64,000 nt of DNA, from the NCBI RefSeq assembly GCF_001641265.1, contig NW_020167520.1, positions 682,001-746,000 on the forward strand, written 5' to 3'. A program made the translations under genes and the position numbers. Within the stretch, counting starts at the first letter, position 1. Every line of letters begins with the position of its first letter. Of the stretch, positions 41,437 to 51,701 are shown in pieces. The DNA comes from Pseudogymnoascus destructans. Lineage: Eukaryota; Ascomycota; Leotiomycetes; Thelebolales; Thelebolaceae. The notes beneath the pieces are model-generated. The model worked only from the letters and a program-made list of their open reading frames with translations, did not search any database and was not told the origin of the DNA.

Positions 41437-43599
41437 ATGACTGATAACTCTCCACAACTCTCTGATTCGCAAAGCATTCTAGGGGGCTTATCTGACTTTG
41501 AGCTTGAACAGCTCTACTCATCCAACCCATCAGATGGATCATTCCACAGCACACCACATATACCGCCAGAGAGTTTACCTGATTCCAGCAGCCTAGCACC
41601 GACAGCTATAAGTTGCCAGCTGGATTTCGCTCTGCACCACCTGGGAAATGTCCAAATACCTCGTGGGTTTGGCAGCATGGCCAGGAGATCATCCGGGTCC
41701 ATGATGACACACCATTCTGGTTATGCCAGTTGTGCTATAATAAGAGGGTTACAAAGACATACTCGTCAAGGACAACTACACATGCAATGAACCACATGAT
41801 TCATTTCCACGGTAAATCCAAGGATGGTACATCTAGTTCTCGACCTCGATCTGTGCTTCAACAGCAGCGAGCTGCAGCTTATAGTGTAGTATCAACGATC
41901 GATTTCGCAAAATTTAAGACCTTATTACTGCGATGGATAGTGTGCACAAACGTCAGATTTTCAGAAGTAGAACACGAGCAGTTCCGTGAGCTACTAGTAT
42001 ACTGTAATGCAGTATTAGGAGATCTTTTACCACGTTCTCATAACACCATTCGAGGCTGGGTTATGAAAGAGTTTCAAATGCAAAAAACTCATGTCCAGAC
42101 AATGTTTGCAAACTACGAAGGTCAAGTTCATCTAAGTTTTGACATGTGGACATCAACAAATTCCCTTGCTCTTCTTGGTATTGTGGGCCACTGGATTAAC
42201 GGAACCACAACACAATCAGCTTTGCTAGGTTTGCAACGTTTACGTGGGCAGCACACTGGCGAGAATATGGCAGAAGCAGTACTGTCAGTTATTGATGAGT
42301 ATTCACTATGGTCGAAGATTGGTTACTTTATGCTTGATAATGCATCTTCCAATGATGTTTGCATATTATCCGTCTGCCAAAAGCTTGAGTTAGCTGATGG
42401 CTTGGTCAGTCAGCAAAAAGCTCGACGTTTACGCTGTACAGGGCATGTGCTAAACTTAGTCGTCAAAGCTTTTCTCTTTGGTACAGATGCAGAATCATTT
42501 GAAATCGATGTCTCTGCAGCTCATCAGTTATCAAACGAGCAGCGTGAACTTGAACTTTGGCGGCATAAAGGTCCAGTTGGTAAACTTCACAACACTGTTC
42601 ACCATATACGCAGAACGCCCCAACGGCGAGAGGAGTTTTTCTGAATCCAACGGCAAGAAGGATTGGAAATTGAGCAGCTGATGGTTGTTGCGGATAATGC
42701 CACATGCTGGAATTCAACATACAGCATGATTGAGCGGGCTATGCGTTTGAAGGATCCAATAGATCTCTTTGCAGCAAGAAGTTTCGACAAAGATATAGCT
42801 CAAGATCAACTGACATGGGATGACTGGGATCAGCTTACACGTATTCTAGCTTTATTGAAACCATTCAAAGAGTTAACACTGCGCATGGAAAGCCAAGCCA
42901 AGGATGGAAAACGTGGATCAATATGGGCCCTTGATGGAGATTCTGCTGCATCATCTTGAAGCTGCAAAACAAGATTATGAACACTTAGGTTACGATAACA
43001 TTACGGTTTGCATCAATAACGCCTGGAAATTACTCGACAGATATTACAATCTCACAGAAACATCACCAGTATATGTAGCAGCAGTTGTCCTAAATCCACA
43101 GCTTAAATGGAGCTTTCTTGAGCAACTTTGGGAGCACCGCTCTGATTGGATATCTGAGGCTCATAAAGCTGTCGAGCATCTTTGGACTACAAGTTATAAA
43201 GACCGCAATCCCAAATTGGCTGGGACAAGCAGGGAGACACGTGTTACAGTCCCAGACATGGATATACTCGAGCAGTTTTTATCCCAGCGATTAGACTGTA
43301 GACCGCTGGCTCAGCTACTGGCAGACGAGTATGAGGATTACTGCTACATCAAACCAGAAGCTCATGTTAGCAATATCATCCAATGGTGGAATGACCATTC
43401 TACTCTGTATCCAGCATTGTCGAGAATGGCGCTAGATATCTTGTCAATACCAGCCATGTCAGCAGAAGTTGAGCGGGTGTTTAGTAGTGCTAAACTGCTA
43501 ATCTCAGACGCTCAAAACAGACTCAAAGAAGATATTATTGAGGCATGTGAATGTCTCAAGTCATTGAATACTGCCGGCATGTATCGTAGCTACAATTAG
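41437..43599 (+). pseudogene. hAT transposase 2, frameshifted
   Basis: Starts MTDNSPQLSDSQSILGG at 41437. A shift near 41620 leads into a BED-like finger (FWLCQLCYNK...HMIHFHG) and the hAT core (VHLSFDMWTSTNSLALLGI, CTGHVLNLVVKAFLF). A stop near 42642 and a shift near 42905 follow. The C-terminal dimerisation region is intact (SIPAMSAEVERVFSSAKLL). Three breaks make it inactive, but element ends are intact so it could be mobilised in trans. Confidence 0.88.
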
Positions 43600-44086
43600 A
43601 CTTCAATCTATTCATTCAAATCACATCCAATTCCCACCCCTTGGCAGACTGTCTATTTGGTCTATTTGGTCTGCAGACCAAGGCAGATCGACTAGACCAG
43701 GTCTCAAAATTAGCCAGACCGACCGACTGGGACCCTTTGGTCTGGTCGGTCGGTCTATTGACAACACTGGTTTCGGGTACTTAAGGAAACAGACTCAACG
43801 GGGTTCCCCCTTCATCTTTTTTGTATCCTTTGTAGTAGACCTATAGGATAGCATCCGTTTAGCCTCCGACTCGCACTCTCATATGCTATTACTGTGAGCT
43901 GGGTGCCCTGTGTCCTTACAGAGGGGTGGGTTACGTGACGCGATTTACGCGTCAAATTGGGATTCGGTTAATAGCAGTGGTCTAGTAACGTTTGCAATGG
44001 CGTAATGAGCACCATGGCGTAATGAGCACCAAAACCTGAGTCCTCTGACTTCAAATCAATTTTCAACTATAATACAACTAAGCGTA

Positions 44087-45963
44087 ACGTACATGTATAG
44101 CGAAAGCGCCAAACAAGCGAAAGCGCCAAAATGATGCGGTGACCAAACCCCCCAACTAAATGTTAAATTCCTCAACAACAAAACATGCCCCATAAAAACG
44201 ATGAAAGCCAATTAGTGCTAGCTATCCAGGCTATGCAAAGCGACCCAAAGTTACGCCTTCGAGTTGCTGCTAGGATCTATTCTGTGGACCACCGCAAGCT
44301 AGGTCGTCGTCTAGAAGGTGTACCTTCACGACGCGATATCCAAGCCAACTCACGGAAATTAACTAACCTAGAGGAGTCCGTCCTTGTTCAGTATATACTC
44401 GACCTAGCTGCCAAAGGGTTTCTTCCTCGGCTGTCTGTTGTTGAAGATATGGCAAGTCGACTACTTGCAACACGCGACGCGTCACGCGTTGGGTCGCGTT
44501 GGGCTTCAAACTTTGTTAAGCGGCGTGTAGAGCTCCAGACACGCTTTCAGCGCAAATACGACTACCAGAGGGCTAAGTGCGAAGATCCAGAAGTTATTAA
44601 TGGCTGGTTTGAGCTTGTGCGTAACACAATTGCGAAATATGGTATCGATGAAGCAGATATCTACAACTTTGATGAGACTGGGTTTATGATGGGCGTTATC
44701 TCAACTGCTATGGTTGTAACAAGCTCAGACGGGCGGGCAAAAGCAAAGAAGGTACAGCCTGGTAATCGGGAATGGGTTACAGTAATCCAAGGCGTTAGTT
44801 CTCAAGGTTGGGCAGTACCACCATTTATCATTTTTGCAGGCAAAAACCACCTTACATCTTGGTATGAGAATAGTGGATTTTCAAGCGATTGGGTGATTTC
44901 TGTTACTGAAAATGGCTGGACTACAAACGAGAGAGGCATGGATTGGATTCAGCACTTTGAGAAGCATACAAAGGCCCGGAGTGTTGGTGGTTATCGCTTG
45001 TTAGTCCTTGATGGTCATGAGAGCCACCACTCAGATGAGTTTGAGGAGTACTGCAAGGAACACAACATTATTACGCTTTGTATGCCTGCTCACTCTTCTC
45101 ATCTACTCCAGCCACTTGATGTTGGCTGTTTCGGCCCGTTAAAGCAGGCCTATGGTCGGCAAATTGAAGATATGATGCAGGCTCATATTTCTCATATTAC
45201 AAAGGATGACTTCTTTCCTGCCTTCCACGCTGCATTTAACACTACAATGACGGAAAGTAACATTTGAGGCGGGTTCCGAGGGGCAGGGCTTCTTCCATTT
45301 GACCCTGAGAGAGTGATATCTACACTTGATCTTAAGTTAAGGACACCAACGCCTCCAAGCTCCCGCCCAGGTACTGCTCAACCTTGGGTTTCTCAGACAC
45401 CAAACAACCCAATTGAAGCTATGTCACAGTCTACATTTATTAAAACTCGGATTTCACGCCATCAAAATAGCTCTCCAACCTCAATCTATGCAGCTGTTGA
45501 CCAGTTTACAAAGGGTGCATCGCAAATAATGCATCAATTAGCACTGCTAAAGGGAGAGAACCAAAACCTACGACAGGCAAATGAAGTACTAAGCAAGCGC
45601 CGGAGAGCTAGGAAAACACGACTACAGCAAGGAGGATCACTTAGTCAACAAGGGGCGCAAGAGCTACAGGATGAGAGGGATGTTGTGCAGCAGGTAGAGC
45701 AGGAAATAAGGGCAAGCCGTGGTCGGAAGCCAAGGGAAGAAACCCGTGCCCGTCGCTGTGGCAAGTGTGGTGAGACTGGGCACAATGCGCGCACGTGTCA
45801 GATTGTAATAGACACCTCTGAGGAAGAGGACTCCGAGTAGTTTCAATTGATTTCTAATGTTGTGGTAGATTTATCGCAATGTTTGTCGTGAGGGTAGATA
45901 ATTTTGGCGCTTTCGCTTGTTTGGCGCTTTCGCTTGTTTGGCGCTTTCGCTATACATGTACGT
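44087..45963 (+). mobile_element. pogo/Fot1-like transposon K, nearly intact (TA target site)
   Basis: Termini ACGTACATGTATAGCG and its inverse, followed inside by tandem GCGAAAGCGCCAAACAA units; TA at 44085-44086 and 45964-45965. 1877 bp with one transposase gene filling most of it. It inserted beside the end of the J transposase coding frame. Confidence 0.93.
44185..45840 (+). pseudogene. Fot1/pogo transposase of element K, single in-frame stop, CCHC zinc knuckle tail
   Basis: DDE_1 transposase of about 551 codons. Order: psq-type HTH (LRLRVAARIYSVDHRKLGRR), CENPB-type HTH, then the catalytic triad DDD: YNFDETGF, LVLDGHES and LLQPLDVGCF. The frame meets one TGA at 45265-45267 just before GGFRGAGLLPFDPERV and then continues open to 45840 (context suggests CGA to TGA). 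The last third has a coiled region and a zinc knuckle CGKCGETGHNARTC (CX2CX4HX4C). One base from coding for a full protein, with intact termini. Confidence 0.92.
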
Positions 45964-45965
45964 TA

Positions 45966-47630
45966 CCAAATTCCAAGTCAGGCAAATCATCTATAAGTAG
46001 GTCCTCCTCAACTTCCTCAATAATACTGTCTTGTTCAACCCTTTGTGCCCGACCTTTACCCTTATTGTCATGGGTCGTGTTTTCAATCTGCGCAACTGCC
46101 GACTGGATTTCTTGAGTACTCATCACAATAACTCCTTTTAACGCTACTCTCTTGCCACGCTTATTAGCTCTACGTGCCGATAAAACACTTTGGGTATCTT
46201 GTAGCTCCTTAAGTAATAATCTGTTTTGCGTTCTCAAAGTTTCAGCAGTGCATGTAAGTCGTGAGATATATTTGCGTGTTGGAGAGTCAAGCACATTTTG
46301 AGCTTGTAACATCAAATTAAGAGCTGCATTTGAGCTACGCAACTCTGTACCGCTTTGTGGAGAGCTAAGGAGCAATGAGTGATGGTTTGGTGTTTGCGGA
46401 GGTGGTATAGTAGCGTTTGTTGAGGTTATAGAAGAGCGGGTGTGTAAAGTTGGTAAGTGTTTATATGCATCTTGAGGATTGAATGGATAAATACCCGCTC
46501 CTAACCATGCGCTTTGAATGTTGTATTGCGATATTGCTCGTAACCTTGCTTTGTAGTACATTTCTATCCATTCTACCTTTTGTATATGCCTTACTCCAAC
46601 TCGTGAAAGTTGGTCTGTCTCCTTTGCAAGTGCAGTCTTTAAGCCCAAATACTGGACAAGAGGTTGAAGGATATGTGAACAATGAGGCGGAAGTATAAGA
46701 AGATCGATGTTATGTTGCATGCAATGAGCAATAAAGTTTGCAGAAATATGACTGTCATGGCCATCTGCAATCAAAAGCCGTGGTTTGCCATCTGCAATTT
46801 CACAGGTTTCAGGCTCAAAAACTTGTTGTAACCACTGTAATCCATGAACGTTTGACGTCTAACCTTTCGTACTTGCTGAGAATCGCCAGTCATAAACGTG
46901 TGGATTTGTACACCAAGTGCTGTCGATAGTTGTAGCTTTGAAAATCACAAGTGGTGGCAAAACGCGTTTATCTGCACTCAATGACCGACACCCACTCTTG
47001 ACGGCCAGGAACAACTTTCCAATGCGTACGTATAGTAGCATCAACTACTACACGGTTCGTTTGGCTTGTACCAATCCCAAACCCTGATTCATCCATGTTA
47101 TAGATGTTACATAACGCGTAGTTCTGTTCTTGCGACTTCGCTTGCAACACTGCAAACCAATGTTCAAGTGCTTCGAACGTTGCTTCTTGACGTCTTGCAG
47201 ACTCGATTTGTCGAGTGGTAATTGTAGCAAGCTCTATATGACGTTGAATAAAGCGTTGGATCCATTCTTTGCCAATTGGTGGGTATCGTACAATTTGAGA
47301 TGACGTGTCGTTAACGCATTGCACTCTTTGAATCCTGATTTCTTCCGCCAATTCCTTTATTAGCTGGTGTCTAATAGGGCGTCCTATCGATGAGAATTCC
47401 ACTTAACCAAGGTACTCTCTTCAACTGTAGATAAAAGTTGTTGGTTTTGTCATGCTTGCGCTCGAGAATAGCCTCCTGACACGCGACGTGTCAAAGTCAT
47501 CCGATTAACTTGAAAGTGTTCTGTAGTAGCGTTTAAGCTTGTAAACTGTCGATTCTGGTAAGCTATTATAGCTTCAGCTAGCTATACGAGCTTCGTTCTC
47601 TTGAACCCGGACGCTCTTGCGTCTCGCCAT
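45966..47630 (-). pseudogene. Fot1/pogo transposase of element J, degraded
   Basis: Begins MARRKSVRVQENEARIA near 47630, then breaks several times. The segment 47402-46970 is open and carries CNIYNMDESGFGIGTS (first Asp). The segment 46774-45966 carries LLIADGHDSHISANF (second Asp) and HCSHILQPLVQYLG, where the third catalytic Asp is Val. A long C-terminal tail with acidic end follows. Inactive by frameshifts and by loss of the third Asp. Confidence 0.85.
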
Positions 47631-47731
47631 TGTTGTAGTTTACAAGTTTGAAGTTGCAAGGTGGGGGTTTTGGTGCTCATTACGCCATGGTGCTCATTAC
47701 GCCATGGTGCTCATTACGCCATTGCGAACGT

Positions 47732-48232
47732 TACTGTAAATAAAACGATACTGCTGATGTAGCAAGAGGTCTAGACAATGCAAATGAAAGCAAGAGGGGA
47801 ATGGCAGTTCAATAAATTAATTCGACTCTATATACATACACCTTATCTAACGGTGTCGGAAATGGAGCCGCCCTGTTGGTGTTTTACAATAGCTATCAAA
47901 GCTGGACCGACAAGGCAGAATCAGACCTGGACCAACCGCAGAGACGTTATAGCTAACAAATGTAATTTTAGTAATTAACAAGCGCCCTGAGAGTTTTACG
48001 GCCATAGTGGAGCCGTGTGGCCGTTTTGTAGGCGGGCGCTTATATGAAACGCTCATGATGGTATCTCGCGGGGAGAATGAATTGGGCGCTGGACTGGAGG
48101 CATACAGAGATACAATTCAATTTCCAAGACTATATCCCCCATCTACATACGCCGAACGGTGTTTGATAAGTTCTAAATTTATGTACTATGCATTAAAACG
48201 GGTTCCCATTCTCCCACAGCAACCTTTCTGCG
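47732..48232. other. Region between element J and the kinase relic, nothing recognised
   Basis: Mixed sequence containing the paired motif GAGCCGCCCTGTTGG / GAGCCGTGTGGCCG. No supported gene. Confidence 0.35.
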
Positions 48233-48956
48233 CTAATTCATCCTTATACAACCCTGAAAATACATCCGACAAGGTATCCGGCCACGCGGTTTATAGATCC
48301 CTTTCGTATACTCCCAATACTCCGGGTAAAAGCCCGCGCAACCGAAATCGACGATGCCAGAGAGTTTCCCACGCTCGACGAGGATATTTGTCGGGCTAAA
48401 ATTCGCGTGAGAGAATATCTCGTGGCGATGGTCATGTATGGCGGACCTTAGACTCGACCGAAATATAACATGGTTATTAAAAGCTCTCGCTGTCAAATGG
48501 CCCTGCTGGGTCTCCGAGTCGATAGTCGAATGCCGGACCGCCAACTGCACTACAGATAGCTGCGCTGTTAGGGTTTGGGATTTGGTGAAATTGGGTGACG
48601 CAGCTCCGTATATCAGCTGCTAGTTGCGACCGTTCCGCGTACGAGTCGCTCTGAATAGCCTCTTCTAGTGGAGTCCCTGGTACGCGAGTCATCACGAGAT
48701 AGGTCTCGCTCTCAGTTGTAAGCAAGTCTATAAGCCTCGGAGCTGCAACTTTTGTGTACTGCTCAACAAGCCTCAACGCAGGCCCTTCCCCGCTCGGTAC
48801 AAACTTGCCTGGACCATGCTTGATGTACAATCCAAAAGGTACACGTTGCACCCAATTAAGCGTCCTCCCATACATTTTATTCCCAACTTTTAGAAGAAGC
48901 CGGTACGTGAGCGCGCGAGTCCAGCGGGGAAAATGGAGCCACAGACGCCTAAACAT
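48233..48956 (-). pseudogene. Aminoglycoside-phosphotransferase-fold (APH) kinase, inactivated
   Basis: Fungal APH-family small-molecule kinase relic. From the Met at 48956 it reads MFRRLWLHFPRWTRALTYRL, VQRVPFGLYIKHGPG, LRLVEQYTKVAAPRLIDLL and YLVMTRVPGTPLEEAI, all typical in order. A frameshift near 48490 leads to FSHANFSPTNILVERGKLSG and IVDFGCAGFYPEYWEYTKG. The catalytic loop has HAN where the family has HGD or HAD, so the catalytic Asp is lost. It has therefore two independent lesions. No transposon signature inside. Confidence 0.75.
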
Positions 48957-48959
48957 AGG

Positions 48960-50007
48960 AACTGTGCAGCTAACAACCCTGCGAAATGTCGTCTTGCAGC
49001 TGTGCCAGAAAGCGTTTCCTGGCCAGCCGCGCTGTATCTGATGTTGAACTTGGACCCATCGTAGAGAGTTACAGAAACGGGAATGGATGCTAAAGAGAAA
49101 GGCGCTTGGGAGAGGCAATCCCTGGGGGTCCTTTGTAGAGATACTAACGACCTCAAGAAAGCGGACTATCTTCCCCTTGTCGTTCTCGATCCCAACGAAA
49201 GGACGAACCAACCCATAGCTTAACATATACTAAGAATGCCAGGTTAGCATTTTCATGCAAACGATAGAGATTGCCTACCTTGCAAGAGCTATTTTCCAGG
49301 CCGTTACCAGATTCGCCGGAAATCCAGTCAGGAAGGATCTGAATTCGCCCCAGCCTAAAGGCAGCAGCAGCGGTACCTGCAAGTGTCCAAGTGTTCCTAA
49401 GCTGGCTTAGATCATCTGAGGGAATATTCAGCCAGTTGGATAGCTGCCGCAGTTCACTCGCTGTAATAAATACCGCGAGTATCTCGCGTAATGAAGCCTG
49501 GAACCGTAATTACAGAAGCATCAAGCATTTATTTAGGAAGCAACGTACGCCCGAGGGGGTTTTTAGGCCCGCAACAACATCTGTGGGAACGATGCGGACA
49601 GGCATAGGGCTACTCTACTCCAGCCGAAGACATCCCACCATACTTTTGATCGCTTCGTAATGCAGCATAATCGTGCCACAACCAAGGACTTTGTCGCCGA
49701 TGATACTTGGGTTGGCGATGTAACTAAAAGAGATCTTAGTTGGCCAGTTCAACGCTCTACATCGTTCCACAAGCCTTTTCCAGCCTTCAAGGAGATTATA
49801 GAGCTCAGTTTCCATGTGTATTAAATATTTGCCATAGCGGGATGCTCGCTGGAGGACATATAACGCCGCGGCTTTGGGATCAACTGCGTCTTGCACGAAG
49901 CATGATAATAGCCTATGCTCAGGTGGAGAGAGGGTAAGAGAGGTAATCGTAGATAATGCTCTCTGCACATCTTCCTCGTGCAATGCAGCCTGCATTGGTA
50001 GGGCCAC
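48960..50007 (-). CDS. Unrecognised multi-exon gene or gene fragment upstream of the kinase relic
   Basis: Open exons: 50007 to about 49640 (VQRALSTITSLTLSPPEHRL, LYNLLEGWKRLVERCRALNW), about 49497-49280 (SLREILAVFITASELRQLSN, NTWTLAGTAAAAFRLGRIQ), and from about 49232 (YMLSYGLVRPFVGIENDKGK). The second intron (GTAGGC...GCTAACC...TTAG, 49 nt) is well formed. The first intron donor is uncertain. No Met-initiated start is clear (the open frame begins at a GTG). The last exon runs into the APH relic, so it may be the 5' part of the same gene or a separate fused gene. Function unknown. Confidence 0.45.
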
Positions 50008-50675
50008 GGGGCTGGCCGGTGTTTCTTTACATAAAGAGACGCGGACTGTCTATGCGGAATGTGCGCGTCGAAAGAATGTGGGTGGATGGACGCTTCTCCT
50101 GCGAACCTGCAACGGTGATATATTTAACTTTTACGCTTTGTATACATCACCGTCGAGGTATGCGCATGCCTTGGCCCCTGTCACCATTCACTATTAGCCG
50201 CTGAAATTCAATTGTCTTACCGCCGCTAGCTAACGCTAGCTGTACGACGATCGATACAACATAGCAACGATCGTGGAATCGTTCATCAACAATATAGGGG
50301 CACAAACCTTTAACATAAATGGCTATGACCCTTAGAGGTTTTTGTACAACTTATTCGATTACTATAGTTCCGAAATGGACAACCTGGCGACTATAACGGG
50401 GAAATGGGTACCGGCGGATCAACTGGTACGTAAGGGACCCACCCAGCAACATGTCTTGGCGCTCTGCCTCGGAAAACATTCTCACTCCAAACGCTCCTAT
50501 ACATGTCTTCTCTGGTGTGATCAAACGGATTACATTTTGCACTGCAGATTAAACTAGGCGAAACTCTTCATACTATAAGGCAATCTCGACACAGTTTATT
50601 GTCAAAGTCTGATATATTCGTGCCCCCTTGCTTTCTAGCCTGCTCGCCGGTGCAGACGAACAACACACCTTCACG
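50008..50675. other. Intergenic region, nothing recognised
   Basis: Contains the palindrome-like GCTAGCTAACGCTAGC near 50225-50240. It should hold the tetraspanin promoter. No gene supported. Confidence 0.4.
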
Positions 50676-51701
50676 ATGACACCCGTTCAAATTGCGGTAG
50701 TAACAGTCGCCCCTGTAAGCCTTCTTGTTGCGTTTCAGGCCTCAGAGAATACAGCTAACGAACTTCATCACTACAGCTCATCATCCTCCTAACAGCACTC
50801 GCTGGGTACGTCCTCCCTACTCACCTATCACACCCAGCTCACAAACGCTAATATCACCAGCTACGCCTATACCCAAATCCGCCTCCTCTCCCTCCCCATC
50901 CCTCTCACTCTCCCCGTCCTCATCACCCTCCTTCCTCTCCTCACCACCCTCACGACAACCTACTTCGCCCGCCTCCTCCGCCCCTCCAACCTTCCCACCT
51001 TCACCACTCTCCTCACTCTAATCACCACCTTCGAAACTGCCCTTGCGACTTGGGCACTCACATACCTACCTGCCAGCTGCGGCCCTGAAGAGCGCTGGGC
51101 GGCTCTATACCGCGCTAAGGATGCGGATGCGATAAGGAGAATCCAGGATCGATGGGCGTGCTGTGGTTTTAATAGTGTGGTGGATCGGGCGTGGCCGTTT
51201 CCGCATGGGAAGGACGGAGATGAGTTCGGCGCGGACCAGTGCAAGAGGGTGTTAGGGAGGGAGGTTGCGTGTGGACGGGTTTGGGGGGAGGAGGAGAGGA
51301 GGATGGCGGGGATGTTGGCTGGGGTTGCCGTGGCGGTTTTTGTGGTTAAGGTGCGTGATCTCGCCTGTGGAGGCCGTCCACTTGTAGTGGTTGTGTAGCA
51401 ACTTGCTAATCGTTTCAGATGGTTGTGCTCATTACGCATGAGGAGCACCGCATGGACTCGACCTGCATGGATGCGTTTCTTAGGTGGTACGGAGCCTGGC
51501 GACCTCGAGGATTCACGCGGGGGTCGGGAGAGCGGGAGGTTGTTGATTGGAGAGGGTGGGCGAGTGGAAGAGGAGTATCATGATGAGGAGGGAGATGTTG
51601 ATCGTGCTCTTCGGGGAACGGATGCGGATGCTGAGTCGGCGAACCGCCCCAGACTTGAGCCGTCGGGACTGACGGGAGATGGGGCACAATGGCGGGAGTG
51701 A
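50676..51701 (+). CDS. Tetraspanin (fungal Tsp3-like)
   Basis: Four exons: 50676-50714, 50777-50805, 50861-51350 and 51399-51701; phases agree, about 286 residues. Four hydrophobic segments: the one rebuilt across exons 1-2 (IAVVTVAP/LIILLTALAG), LPIPLTLPVLITLLPLLTTL, FTTLLTLITTFETALATWAL and MLAGVAVAVFVVK. The large loop carries the tetraspanin signature WACCGFNSVVDRAWPF plus two further Cys. The last acceptor at 51398 is chosen because it gives an acidic cytosolic tail (RLLIGEGGRVEEEYHDEE) typical of the fungal group; the acceptor at 51418 would give another frame and a shorter tail. Plasma-membrane organiser; specific role not inferable. Confidence 0.8.

Larger units (their letters stand above)
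39735..43769 (+). mobile_element. hAT transposon 2, complete ends, 8-bp TSD GTTTCGGG
   Basis: Ends CAGTGTTGGCAATAGACCGA and GGTCTATTGACAACACTG, with GTTTCGGG at 39727-39734 and 43770-43777. Subterminal regions are crowded with GGTCTG/CAGACC motifs (TTTGGTCTG, AGACCGACC), likely transposase sites. Contains a transposase gene at 41437-43599 and, in its left part, a nested pair of LTRs at 39871-41276. Confidence 0.95.
39507..43920 (-). mobile_element. 371-bp solo LTR (family E, TSD GAGGG) split by a hAT element
   Basis: Termini TGTAAGGA and TCCTTACA; GAGGG at 39502-39506 and at 43921-43925. Its two parts are 39507-39734 and 43770-43920; removing the hAT and one 8-bp duplication leaves about 371 bp. 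A second copy starts at 63851 in the opposite orientation and matches the 43771-43920 part closely. Confidence 0.9.
43988..47731 (-). mobile_element. pogo/Fot1-like transposon J (TA target site), carrying element K
   Basis: Both ends are flanked by TA. The termini read ACGTTTGCAATGGCG and CGCCATTGCGAACGT, followed inside by tandem units ATGGCGTAATGAGCACC (two on the left, three on the right). Total 3744 bp, of which 1877 bp is element K inserted near the left end. Confidence 0.9.
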
